A DNA stretch of 64,000 nucleotides from Bacteroidota bacterium. Its GTDB lineage: Bacteria > Bacteroidota > Bacteroidia > Chitinophagales > Saprospiraceae. A program made the position numbers and the translations under genes. The stretch's first letter is position 1; every line of letters starts with the position of its first letter. Below the pieces are notes generated by a model that was not told the DNA's origin, did not search any database, and saw only the letters and a program-made list of their open reading frames with translations. Location: NCBI GenBank assembly GCA_029781865.1, contig JAKOVW010000081.1:124001-188000 (forward strand), in the 5' to 3' direction. Positions 34,428 through 43,059 of the stretch are shown here, one piece after another.

Positions 34428-35243
34428 TCATTCCCAAATATTCATTCGCTCCAAATGGATGTTGTCCGGATAAAACAGCTTGGTTGCTTTTGCGAAATTC
34501 TCGGAATAGTCAGATACATAAAAATGATCTTCCCCGGATTTAGAATTGTTGAGCAAGTGATGTTTTTTCAATTCCGATTGAAGTGCACGTGCAGTTACAT
34601 CGGTAGAATCCAGAATAGGTATTGCGGAATTAAAAAATTGATTGATCTCTTGCTTGATCAAGGGATAATGCGTACAGGCCAATAACAAAACTTCGATGTC
34701 CTTTAATAACGGATCAGAAAGATAAGTTTCGATTACGGATTTGGAAATGTTGTTATGAACAAATCCTTCTTCAATCATTGGTGCAAGCAATGGAGTAGCC
34801 AAGGCGTGAACCTGAATATTTTCCTTGATTTTTTTGAATTGTCTTTCGTATACTTTTGATTGTACAGTTGCATGTGTGGCAATCAATCCAACTTTTGTAT
34901 AGGAAAGTTGACAACAGGACTCCACCAATGGATCAACGACATTGACAAAGACCGCTTTATCCTTAAAGAATTCAAGTAACACCTCATAGGCTGCAGTTGA
35001 TGCAGAATTGCAGGCAACTACTATCGCTTTACATTTATTCTCGAGTAAGAATCTGCAAATACGCAGCGAATAATATCGTATGGCATCATGCGATTTCTCT
35101 CCGTAAGGAAGATGTGCAGTATCTCCAAAATAAATAATGGTTTCCTCTGGAAGTAGTTGATGAATTGCAGAAGCAACCGTTAGTCCTCCAATACCGGAAT
35201 CAAAAATTCCTATGGGCTGTTTCGAATCAGGATTAAATGCCAA
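34428..35243 (-). CDS. murI: Glutamate racemase
   Basis: This 271-residue enzyme interconverts L- and D-glutamate for peptidoglycan synthesis. It opens with PIGIFDSGIGGLTVASAI. The two catalytic cysteines are Cys78 in VACNSAS and Cys190 in LACTHYPL. FGDTAHLPYGEKS is also diagnostic. Length is normal for the family. It is the last gene of the ompH-ompH-murI cluster common in Bacteroidota and overlaps the end of the preceding ompH by 11 bases. Confidence 0.95.
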   Translation of the reverse strand: MAFNPDSKQPIGIFDSGIGGLTVASAIHQLLPEETIIYFGDTAHLPYGEKSHDAIRYYSLRICRFLLENKCKAIVVACNSASTAAYEVLLEFFKDKAVFVNVVDPLVESCCQLSYTKVGLIATHATVQSKVYERQFKKIKENIQVHALATPLLAPMIEEGFVHNNISKSVIETYLSDPLLKDIEVLLLACTHYPLIKQEINQFFNSAIPILDSTDVTARALQSELKKHHLLNNSKSGEDHFYVSDYSENFAKATKLFYPDNIHLERMNIWE

Positions 35244-35745
35244 GTTTTGCTTTGACTAAAGCGGTGACATCCAATGAATCCTGGGCATAAAGCAACATAC
35301 CGGCACTGGAATCAAAAATATAGGTGAATTGTCCTTCCTGTGCGACTTGTTTGATTGCATTGTTTACCTTATCGATAAGTGGTTGCAGCATCTCCTGACG
35401 TTTACTGCTCAATTGCTTCTGAACGTCTTGTTCATATTTCTGAAGATCAGCCTCCTGCTCTTTTAATTTTTTAGATTCTTCATCCAGGGCTTTTGGGCTG
35501 ATTTCACCGGATTGTTCGCGGCGCTGTAAATCTTTATATTTTCCTTCCAGTTCCTGAACCATTTGCTGGCCTTTCTTTTCCAACTGGGTCTGCAAAGCTT
35601 GTAAATTGGCATCTGCCTGTTTGACTTCAGGCAATTCTGCCAATAGTGCCTGTGAATTCAGATATCCGAATTTTTGTGCATTTACTTCCGTAGATGACAC
35701 TACACTAACCAGTGCCATAATGAAAGCTAAAATACTGATTTTCAT
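35233..35745 (-). CDS. OmpH/Skp-family periplasmic chaperone (second copy)
   Basis: This 170-residue protein has a signal peptide ending STEVNAQ and begins mature with KFGYLNSQALLAELPEVKQADANL. A long coiled-coil-forming helical hairpin rich in Lys, Glu and Gln follows (about 40-120), then a C-terminal region with YIFDSSAGMLLY. It is Skp/OmpH-like and should hold unfolded outer-membrane proteins in the periplasm. The ATG at 35745 is preferred to an upstream TTG because the signal peptide starts there and a promoter element sits just before it. A related copy lies directly upstream. Confidence 0.9.
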   Translation of the reverse strand: MKISILAFIMALVSVVSSTEVNAQKFGYLNSQALLAELPEVKQADANLQALQTQLEKKGQQMVQELEGKYKDLQRREQSGEISPKALDEESKKLKEQEADLQKYEQDVQKQLSSKRQEMLQPLIDKVNNAIKQVAQEGQFTYIFDSSAGMLLYAQDSLDVTALVKAKLGI

Positions 35746-35766
35746 TTGATTATAATTTTTGGATTG

Positions 35767-35774
35767 CAAAGATA
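35767..35774 (-). promoter_or_regulatory. Probable -7 element for the second ompH gene
   Basis: TATCTTTG on the minus strand matches TAnnTTTG exactly and is 22 bases from the ATG at 35745. It lies in the 49-base gap between the two ompH genes, so the second ompH and murI may have their own promoter. Confidence 0.5.
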
Positions 35775-35794
35775 CTGTGAATTTTTGAGGGAGA

Positions 35795-36310
35795 TTATTT
35801 GCTTTTCAGTTTTTTAATAATGGCCTCCGTCTTATCGAGGTCTTTGCTATAATAAATAATGCCCGCTGAGCCACTGGTGTCGAACATGGCTTCTAAACCA
35901 TTACTGGATGCATATTCCTGAATGGCATTGTACACCTTGTCCTGGACGGGTCTGACCAGATCCTGTCTTCTTCTGAATAATTCACCTTCTTCTCCAAATT
36001 TGTCTTTTTGCAATTTCCTGACGTCTTTTTCCTTATTGGTAATTTCCTCTTCCTTTTGCTTCTTCTGCTCCTCAGTCAGCAATACCTGCTCAGCCTGGTA
36101 TTTATTATACATTGCTTTGATTTTGTCATATTCGACGGCAATATCCTGTTTCCAGCCCGCTGCAACGCGATCCAATTCCTCCTGTGCCTTTTTGTAATCA
36201 TCCAGATTATCCAGCACTTTATTTACATCAACGAGTGCGAAACGCTGAGCATAACTACTTACTGTAAGTCCGGCAAGTAAAATCATAAATACAATTCCTT
36301 TGGTTTTCAT
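35795..36310 (-). CDS. OmpH/Skp-family periplasmic chaperone (first copy)
   Basis: This 171-residue protein has a signal peptide (MKTKGIVFMILLAGLTVSSYAQ) and the OmpH start RFALVDVNKVLDNLDDYKKAQ. A coiled-coil helical region rich in charged residues follows, and the C-terminal part has MFDTSGSAGIIYYSKDLD. It resembles the second copy in layout and probably arose by duplication, as is usual in this phylum. The ATG at 36310 fits the signal peptide; an upstream in-frame TTG does not. In many relatives bamA lies just upstream, but here the neighbour is a 387-base gap and a divergent T9SS gene. Confidence 0.9.
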   Translation of the reverse strand: MKTKGIVFMILLAGLTVSSYAQRFALVDVNKVLDNLDDYKKAQEELDRVAAGWKQDIAVEYDKIKAMYNKYQAEQVLLTEEQKKQKEEEITNKEKDVRKLQKDKFGEEGELFRRRQDLVRPVQDKVYNAIQEYASSNGLEAMFDTSGSAGIIYYSKDLDKTEAIIKKLKSK

Positions 36311-36697
36311 TTGATGCGATTTATTAAATAAAAAAAATTCAAACGATGTGTTTTTCAAAAAAGTGCTCAAAATTAAGGTTTTTGCCTCAATTCTTTACGG
36401 CTGCTTGCAGGGATAGACTGCTATGTCGCGAAAGAGTTAAATCCCATTTTTCATTTAACCTGAATTTAACTGCTCTTGCTTTAATTTTAACTTTTCTGAA
36501 TTCCGAATTTATTTTCATATATAATTATATTTTTAATTATAACTGATGGGAATGAAGATATTTGAATGTGTTAACCGACGGGTGTCCACTCTTTCACAAC
36601 AACTTTAAATCATCAAAGATTTGATTTCAATTTCCGGATCACAAACAGAATGATAAATTTGTATCTTTGTAAGCAATCATTCATTAAAACCCATTTT
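36311..36697. other. 387-base divergent region between ompH and the repeat-protein gene
   Basis: This AT-rich region has a TATCTTTG -7 element at 36662-36669, pointing right, 28 bases before the repeat-protein ATG at 36698. An AT-only palindromic patch occurs near 36520-36542. No convincing promoter for ompH was found in the other direction, and no gene is supported. Confidence 0.5.
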
Positions 36698-38170
36698 ATG
36701 AAAATAGTTTTAACATTCTGCATTGGAATACTTACTCCTTGTTCTTTCCTGCTGGCACAAAAGCAGATACAAAATCCTGTATTGCTTCAACCAACGGAGA
36801 AGCCATATCTCATCTCCGATAATAAAAGTCTTCTCAATGAAAAGATTGTTAGTTTCTATAATAATTATAATCGTCTGATGAAATCCTATAAAGGACAGAC
36901 TAATGCCGAATTACCTATCAAGCAAAAACTGGACAGCATTATCAGTATTCCTACCGACAGTACGCTGACCCCACAAAAGTCAGCTTATAAATACAACAAT
37001 AACGGTCAGATTACTTCCAGTGCAGAATATGCATGGGACCACAATACAAAAACCTGGTTTAATGTTTCCAAAATCGAATGGTCTTACAATGCCAAATATT
37101 TCAACACCAGTTTTATTACTTACTACGGAGATAGTCTCAAGTGGTATAATGAACTCAAATATGAAAATATCTATGATGCAAATAACCGCTTGATTACCGT
37201 AAATGGATATGGCTGGAATGATTCCAACAATCAATGGGATTTAGGTTCGAAAATCGAAAACAGTTATAACGCAAATGGATTATTAACTGTAAGTATTACA
37301 TCCATCTGGAATACAACTACCAGTAAATGGGAATTATATTACAAATCAGAAAATCAATATGACAATGATGATAATCTGGCAGTAACCATTTACTATCAAT
37401 GGCAGCAACCGAAATGGAATTTTCTTCAAAGAGATTCTTTCGATTATTATTTCTCCAAACAATTAAATCATTACTATTATGATGTTTGGGATGGATCCGG
37501 TGATTGGGGGAAATATTCACAAACAGAATTCATTTATAATTTCTTCTCTGATCTTCTGACGGTGAAAGAATATTTATGGGACGTCATTTCCGTTATTTAT
37601 GTGAATTCACGTAAAACAGATTATAAATACGACACCGGTAATAATCTTACACAAGCTGTATTTTCCAAATGGGTTAAACAATTGCAAAACTTTATCCTGG
37701 AAGCTAAGGAAGATTGCACATTTGATTATAATTACCTACATGCAGACCTGGTCATTCCACCTAATATGAAATTTTCAAAATCAACGCGATTGGTTGCAGA
37801 TAACGATATTTATTTTGGTCATGAACTGACCAAGCAAAACTTATCGCTTCATAATGGTGCCATCTATGTTGCCAATAATAGCAGAACTTTTTATTGGAGC
37901 CCCATTTCAATTACAAAAACGGCAGACAAAGAATCTGCTTCAGAAGTAGATATTGTTCCGAATCCTGCAAGGGATCATTTTACCATTTCGAATAAAGCAT
38001 CTGTCCCCATGGACTTTCAATTGATGGATATTACCGGTAAAGTCTTAATGGCTAAGAAAATCTATAGTTCGGAAATGATTTCGACAGAATCACTGACTAA
38101 GGGAATGTATTTGTACCGGGTTCTTTCCAATAACAAAAACCTACAATCCGGAAAATTAGTAGTGAATTAA
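36698..38170 (+). CDS. T9SS-secreted tandem-repeat protein (W/Y-rich repeats), paralogue B
   Basis: This 490-residue protein has a signal peptide (MKIVLTFCIGILTPCSFLLA) and about seven degenerate repeats of 40-45 residues at about 90-350. Units such as YKYNNNGQITSSAEYAWDHN and YDANNRLITVNGYGWNDSN share the W, xxxW, Y.YD.N pattern with the protein at 25590-27050. A T9SS type A sorting domain closes it (DIVPNPARDHFTI, then GMYLYRVLSNNKNLQSGKLVV). The ATG at 36698 follows a good -7 element by 28 bases. The family is unrecognised. Two dispersed paralogues suggest an expanding surface-protein family. Confidence 0.8.
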   Translation: MKIVLTFCIGILTPCSFLLAQKQIQNPVLLQPTEKPYLISDNKSLLNEKIVSFYNNYNRLMKSYKGQTNAELPIKQKLDSIISIPTDSTLTPQKSAYKYNNNGQITSSAEYAWDHNTKTWFNVSKIEWSYNAKYFNTSFITYYGDSLKWYNELKYENIYDANNRLITVNGYGWNDSNNQWDLGSKIENSYNANGLLTVSITSIWNTTTSKWELYYKSENQYDNDDNLAVTIYYQWQQPKWNFLQRDSFDYYFSKQLNHYYYDVWDGSGDWGKYSQTEFIYNFFSDLLTVKEYLWDVISVIYVNSRKTDYKYDTGNNLTQAVFSKWVKQLQNFILEAKEDCTFDYNYLHADLVIPPNMKFSKSTRLVADNDIYFGHELTKQNLSLHNGAIYVANNSRTFYWSPISITKTADKESASEVDIVPNPARDHFTISNKASVPMDFQLMDITGKVLMAKKIYSSEMISTESLTKGMYLYRVLSNNKNLQSGKLVVN

Positions 38171-38263
38171 TTGCTGAAAGATGGGTAAATTTTGTTTAAC
38201 TAATACTTCCAAACAACCAGACTATTTTTATTGACTTTCTGTCATGGTCTCTATCTTTAGGCC

Positions 38264-39754
38264 ATGAAAGGAAGTTATCTCATTTCAAACAACAGCATTG
38301 ATCAGACTGGAATAAAGGAAATTCTGGATCAAGAGCATATACTCGAATTCGATGCGAACCAACGAAAATTTATTCAGGATCAGCGCAGTCGATTATTATC
38401 CATTTTGGAGAAAAATGAAAAACCGGTGTACGGTATTAATACTGGTTTTGGTGCATTATGCAATACGATCATTCCCGATGATCAATTGAATTCACTACAA
38501 ATAAATCTCGTGCGATCTCATGCCTGCGGTTTTGGTGAATTGGCCACACCTGAAATCTGCCGGCTTGTGTTGCTTTTAAAAATTCTCAGTCTCGTAAAAG
38601 GGTATTCTGCCGTCAGCATTGAATTAATCGATTTTCTGATCCAGCTCTACAACGCTAAAATATATCCTGTCATTCCGGTAATGGGATCCCTGGGAGCATC
38701 AGGGGATTTGGCTCCTCTTGCACATTTATCCTTATCAACAATTGGAGAAGGTCAGGTTTATTTCAACGATGAAATTAAAGAAACGAATTCCGTTTTAAGT
38801 CAACACAATCTAACCGCTCCTTTTTTAAAAGCGAAAGAAGGACTCGCTTTACTCAATGGTACACAATTTTCTTTAGCTCTCTTACTGAATGCATACTGGA
38901 AGGCAAAATCCTGTTATCACAATGCCAACAGGATTGCAGCATTATCAATGGAATCATTTAATTGCAACATCTCTTTTCTTCATCCAACTATACATGAAAT
39001 CCGAAATCAAAAAGGTCAGATTCATGCAGCAAATGAACTTCGCAATTGGTTTGAAGGAAGTGACATCTATTCACGTGAAGAAAAATCAGTACAGGATCCA
39101 TACTCTTTCCGTTGTGCACCACAGGTACATGGAGCAAGTCTTGATGTTATTGAATACTGTGAACGAATTATCAACTATGAAATCAATTCAGTAACTGACA
39201 ATCCGCTTTTAATTTCTAATGAAGAAATCATATCAGGTGGCAATTTTCATGCACAACCACTTGCACTGGCCTCTGATTTTCTTTGTATAGCCTTATCTGA
39301 GTTGGCTAATATTTCGGAACGAAGATTATATCAGTTGATTTGCGGAAACCGCGGACTACCTGATTTTTTAACAGCTGATGCTGGTTTGAATTCAGGATAT
39401 ATGATTGTTCAATATGCAGCAGCAGCCGCAGTCAGTATGAATAAACAATGGTGCACACCTTCTTCAGTGGATTCAATAATTAGTTCGAAGGGACAGGAGG
39501 ATCACGTCAGCATGGCGGCAAATGCCGGAATTAAATGCAATAAAGTAGCCGAACAAACGGAATTGGTTCTCGCTATGGAATGGATGACTGCATCCCGGGC
39601 CTGGCAATTCAGAAATCAATGGAAAATGAATTCTAAACTTCAACAATTGAGGAATGATTATATTGCTAAAATTGCTTTCAATCACGATGATCATATTCCA
39701 TCCAAAGATTATCAACCGACTATATTATTTTTAAGAGCCCATTCCGAATTTTGA
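38264..39754 (+). CDS. hutH: Histidine ammonia-lyase family protein
   Basis: This 496-residue enzyme converts L-histidine to urocanate and ammonia. It carries the MIO prosthetic group precursor Ala145-Ser146-Gly147 in GSLGASGDLAPLAHLS, Tyr57 in VYGINTGFG, and the LNGTQ and SVTDNPL motifs. Length and motif order suit HutH. An exact specificity of histidine versus tyrosine or phenylalanine is inferred from overall similarity. No hutU, hutI or hutG genes are nearby, and the next gene is a lipid A deacylase-like gene whose TTG start overlaps this stop. A TATCTTTA element 5-12 bases before the ATG is a near-consensus -7 box. Confidence 0.9.
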   Translation: MKGSYLISNNSIDQTGIKEILDQEHILEFDANQRKFIQDQRSRLLSILEKNEKPVYGINTGFGALCNTIIPDDQLNSLQINLVRSHACGFGELATPEICRLVLLLKILSLVKGYSAVSIELIDFLIQLYNAKIYPVIPVMGSLGASGDLAPLAHLSLSTIGEGQVYFNDEIKETNSVLSQHNLTAPFLKAKEGLALLNGTQFSLALLLNAYWKAKSCYHNANRIAALSMESFNCNISFLHPTIHEIRNQKGQIHAANELRNWFEGSDIYSREEKSVQDPYSFRCAPQVHGASLDVIEYCERIINYEINSVTDNPLLISNEEIISGGNFHAQPLALASDFLCIALSELANISERRLYQLICGNRGLPDFLTADAGLNSGYMIVQYAAAAAVSMNKQWCTPSSVDSIISSKGQEDHVSMAANAGIKCNKVAEQTELVLAMEWMTASRAWQFRNQWKMNSKLQQLRNDYIAKIAFNHDDHIPSKDYQPTILFLRAHSEF

Positions 39755-40896
39755 AAATTACCTTTCTCCTTTTGATTGCAATGCTCTGTGCTGGGTCATT
39801 ATTTTCCCAGGATACAAAATGGTCTATACAGATATCACAATCACCCGGAAAACTCATAAAGCACAGTAAAAAGATGAAATTTCAGCCTGCCGGAATTGCT
39901 GAGTTTACTGAATTTGACTTTGTTTATCACACACAGGGAAAAAGTGAATGGGAGCAATACTACCATCTACCCAGAATGGGTCTTGCATTCAGATATCTGG
40001 ACCTGGGTGAACCATCTGACATTATTGGAACCGGGTACGGATTTATACCTTTTATCGATTTTGGCTTAGTTCAAAAATGCGAATCTTCATTGCGCTTTAC
40101 CATCGGATGCGGACTTGCCTATTTAAATAAAACCTATGAAATAAAAGAAAACCCGTCACAAACAGCCATTGGCTCACACTGGAATAATCTGACTTCTTTC
40201 CAATTCCGATATGAACATCGGTTATTTCAACGGCACTATCTATCCGGAGGTATCTCGCTTTCACATATCAGTAATGGTACTTACCAAGCCCCAAATCTGG
40301 GATTAAATTTTATCGCAGCGATTTTCGCATATTCTTATCATTTTGGTGCATTTCAACCTTTCGCTTCAGAAACTTCTACGATTCCAACTGTATCCGGTGA
40401 TCAGGCCAAGCGAAATAAATCGCTATCCTGTCAGATTGAATACGGCATGAGTCTAAAAGAATCGGAAATACCAGGTGGTCCCAAATTTCTGATTCAATGG
40501 TATTCCATCGATGTGGGATATCAATACAATGATTATCAATCCTGGAGATTGAGTTTGGATTTGGAACGAAATAATTTGGATATTTACAAAGAATATTCAA
40601 CAGATGGTCAAAGGATAAACGTATATCTGGCGCATCAATGGTTGTTTGGTAATATCGGATTGACATTCAGAAACGGTTACGAATTCGTCAAAAACAATGA
40701 TATAAATACAAAACCAATTGTGACAAAATTAGATCTTTGTTATGTTATGCCTTTTTCCATATTACCCGCGTTCAGGCCTTATCTTGGTTTTAGTTTAAAG
40801 GCACATCTGGCTACTGCAGAATATATTGGTATTATGGCCGGTATCAGAATGCATAAAAACAGCAAAGGCAATGATAAAGCATTAACTAATGACTAA
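39751..40896 (+). CDS. Acyloxyacyl hydrolase / PagL-like lipid A deacylase
   Basis: This 381-residue outer-membrane protein has a signal peptide (KITFLLLIAMLCAGSLFSQ) and a beta-barrel body. The motif SHISNGTYQAPNLGLN at about 171-186 matches the His-x-Ser-Asn pattern of PagL-type lipid A 3-O-deacylases, with His172 and Ser174 as catalytic candidates. Such enzymes remove an acyl chain from lipid A and so alter host or envelope responses. The barrel is longer than PagL itself. The start appears to be a TTG that shares the TTGA overlap with the hutH stop; the next in-frame ATG would cut the signal peptide. Confidence 0.8.
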   Translation: MKITFLLLIAMLCAGSLFSQDTKWSIQISQSPGKLIKHSKKMKFQPAGIAEFTEFDFVYHTQGKSEWEQYYHLPRMGLAFRYLDLGEPSDIIGTGYGFIPFIDFGLVQKCESSLRFTIGCGLAYLNKTYEIKENPSQTAIGSHWNNLTSFQFRYEHRLFQRHYLSGGISLSHISNGTYQAPNLGLNFIAAIFAYSYHFGAFQPFASETSTIPTVSGDQAKRNKSLSCQIEYGMSLKESEIPGGPKFLIQWYSIDVGYQYNDYQSWRLSLDLERNNLDIYKEYSTDGQRINVYLAHQWLFGNIGLTFRNGYEFVKNNDINTKPIVTKLDLCYVMPFSILPAFRPYLGFSLKAHLATAEYIGIMAGIRMHKNSKGNDKALTND

Positions 40897-40906
40897 AAAT
40901 TAAAAT

Positions 40907-41857
40907 ATGAAAATCAGAATACGCTGGACCATATCCCTGATTGTTTTGCTGTGCTCCTGCAAATCTTTAAAAGACAGTTGGGATAATCTGAATTTGTTTC
41001 CGGTAAGTCAGGATGTTGAATTGGGTAAACAGGTCAATCTCGAGATTTCCAATAATCAGAAAGATTTTCCAAAGGTGAGTGAGCAAGGTAATGAAGAATT
41101 ATACCAGTACGTCAGAGGGGTTGTACATAAAATTTTGTACAATGGTAGTATCGACTATGCTAAAGATTTTGCCTGGCAGCTTACGTTGATCAATGACATA
41201 AAAACACAAAATGCTTTTGCTACTCCAGGCGGGTATATTTATGTTTATACAGGATTGTTGAAATTTCTGGATTCAGAAGATCAGCTGGCAGGAGTCTTAG
41301 GACATGAAATTGCTCATGCTTCTTTAAGACACAGTACCAAACAACTTTCTAAAATGGTAGGATTACAGGTTTTGTCAGATGCTGCACTGGGCAATCAGGA
41401 AACGGTAAAACAGGTCGCCACTGCCATCATCGGTTTAAGCTTTAGCCGTGCACATGAAACGCAGGCAGATTCCATGTCGGTCATTTATTTATGTCCTACA
41501 GAATATAATGCAGCTGGAGCTTCCGGATTCTTCAAAAAAATCCAGGGTCAGCCTACACAACCGGAATGGTTGAGCACGCATCCAAATCCAAACAACAGAA
41601 TTCAAAATATCGATGGTAAATTCAAATCCCTGGGCTGTAAAGGACGCGAAACATATGTTGAACGATATCAAAAAATGAAATTGCTTCTCGATAAAATTGC
41701 TCCGGCAAATGGTACTAATGATACTAAGACATTGCCTAACTCAAATCCCAATCAGAACAAACCAGGCAATACCAATAAAGATAAGATGGGTAAAACTGCT
41801 CCTACCAACCAGGGTAATGGTCAGGATCCGCATAAAAAAATTGAGAAACCAAAATAG
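40907..41857 (+). CDS. M48-family metalloprotease lipoprotein
   Basis: This 316-residue protein has a signal peptide ending in a lipobox (LLCSC, acylated Cys18) and an M48 peptidase domain with HEIAH at 133-137 in GVLGHEIAHASLRHS and a downstream Glu in the ETQADSM motif. It resembles BepA/LoiP-type proteases that degrade misassembled outer-membrane proteins. A C-terminal tail of about 60 residues is low complexity, rich in Asn, Pro, Lys, Gly and Gln, and probably disordered. It starts 10 bases after the PagL-like gene, so the three genes from hutH onward probably form an operon. Confidence 0.9.
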   Translation: MKIRIRWTISLIVLLCSCKSLKDSWDNLNLFPVSQDVELGKQVNLEISNNQKDFPKVSEQGNEELYQYVRGVVHKILYNGSIDYAKDFAWQLTLINDIKTQNAFATPGGYIYVYTGLLKFLDSEDQLAGVLGHEIAHASLRHSTKQLSKMVGLQVLSDAALGNQETVKQVATAIIGLSFSRAHETQADSMSVIYLCPTEYNAAGASGFFKKIQGQPTQPEWLSTHPNPNNRIQNIDGKFKSLGCKGRETYVERYQKMKLLLDKIAPANGTNDTKTLPNSNPNQNKPGNTNKDKMGKTAPTNQGNGQDPHKKIEKPK

Positions 41858-41890
41858 CTGCTTTCTAATTCATATTTCAAGCTACCAAAT

Positions 41891-41933
41891 CCTGAATTTA
41901 TTTTTTGTGAATTATTTATTTGAATAATTCAGG
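41891..41933. terminator. Probable bidirectional terminator between M48 and prohibitin genes
   Basis: CCTGAATT-T-ATT (41891-41902) pairs with AATAATTCAGG (41923-41933) around a T-rich 20-base loop. It lies between convergent genes in an 82-base gap. The long loop and lack of a clean T-run make it a moderate candidate. Confidence 0.4.
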
Positions 41934-41939
41934 CCATCA

Positions 41940-42839
41940 TTATTTGCCATCCAAAATTATAGGAGTATTCTTGTCCATCACTATGATCTTCGCATTGGGT
42001 GAATTGACTAATCCCTGATACGCTTTCATCAATTCATATTGCAATTGTTTGTCTGTAAGCGTCGTATTGATAATTTTCTGATAATCCGAAATACCCTGCG
42101 CTTCAACGCGCTTGCGGTCCGCTTCCTGTCTTTCTTTTTGCAACACGAAAGTCATTTTCTGCGCGTCTTGCTCGGCCTGTATTTTTTCTTCAATACTTCC
42201 TTTTACAGAAGCCGGCAATGTTATATTTCTTACCAGCAGTTGTTCCAGTTCGAGACCTCTTGTTTTAAATACACTATCAATACTGTGATAGATATTATTT
42301 TGAAATTCATCCCGCTTGGTAGAGTACAATTCGACTGCCTGATAATAAACTGCATTATCACGTATTTTTGTTCGGGCTATAGGTCTTACAATTTTATCGA
42401 TATAATCAATCCCGATTTCCTGAAGAATTCTTGGAGCTTCCAGTTCATTCAGTCGAAATAAAACAGTAAGATCAATAATTACTTCAAGTCCATCTGATGT
42501 CAATACACGAATAGCATCATCTCCAACCTGAGCTCCTTCATCATGGACTCCGCTCATGGTATAATTTTGTGTTCTTACGTCCATACGCACAACATCCAAC
42601 ATCGGGTTGATAAAATGCAAGCCGCTCCTGAGTATATCAGGTTCAACTTTACCAAATAATTTTTTAACGCCAATCTTTCCGGCATCAATTTCAATCACAC
42701 TGGAAAACAGGAATCCTGCAATAATCAATGCGGCACCGGCCATCCTGGTAAGCCGCATAAAACGGTTGAGACCCGTCTCCGGTTGCCTGATCAGATAACT
42801 AATAAAAAATAAAATGATACCAAATGTAATGAGAGCCAT
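41940..42839 (-). CDS. Prohibitin/SPFH-domain membrane protein
   Basis: This 299-residue protein has two hydrophobic N-terminal segments (ALITFGIILFFISYLI and AALIIAGFLFSSVI) and an SPFH/Band 7 domain at about 50-220, starting EIDAGKIGVKKLFGKV. A coiled-coil C-terminal region (KIQAEQDAQKMTFVLQKERQEADRKR) follows. Prohibitins form large rings in the inner membrane that modulate membrane proteases such as FtsH. The gene is alone on its strand, facing the M48 lipoprotease gene across a hairpin. A protease link is plausible but inferred. Confidence 0.9.
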   Translation of the reverse strand: MALITFGIILFFISYLIRQPETGLNRFMRLTRMAGAALIIAGFLFSSVIEIDAGKIGVKKLFGKVEPDILRSGLHFINPMLDVVRMDVRTQNYTMSGVHDEGAQVGDDAIRVLTSDGLEVIIDLTVLFRLNELEAPRILQEIGIDYIDKIVRPIARTKIRDNAVYYQAVELYSTKRDEFQNNIYHSIDSVFKTRGLELEQLLVRNITLPASVKGSIEEKIQAEQDAQKMTFVLQKERQEADRKRVEAQGISDYQKIINTTLTDKQLQYELMKAYQGLVNSPNAKIIVMDKNTPIILDGK

Positions 42840-43044
42840 AATTTATGTTTTGTTTGCCGAAGTAACATTAGGAGCATGAATTGGGTTCCATTTATCTTAA
42901 AAATAAACGACTACTTTCAATTGACCATCGACGATTTGCACGTTTTAAGAATAAAAAGACATTACTAATTAAGCAGATTACATCCGGCCTCCAATGCCGA
43001 TCCGTAGTTTATGAATGTTGAACGCTCAATTACAATCTTTCTCC

Positions 43045-43052
43045 TACCTTTG
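43045..43052 (+). promoter_or_regulatory. Probable -7 element of the glycosyltransferase gene
   Basis: TACCTTTG matches TAnnTTTG and ends 7 bases before the ATG at 43060. A TTG lies 24 bases further upstream (43018-43020), slightly farther than usual for a -33 element. Confidence 0.45.
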
Positions 43053-43059
43053 AAGTTCA

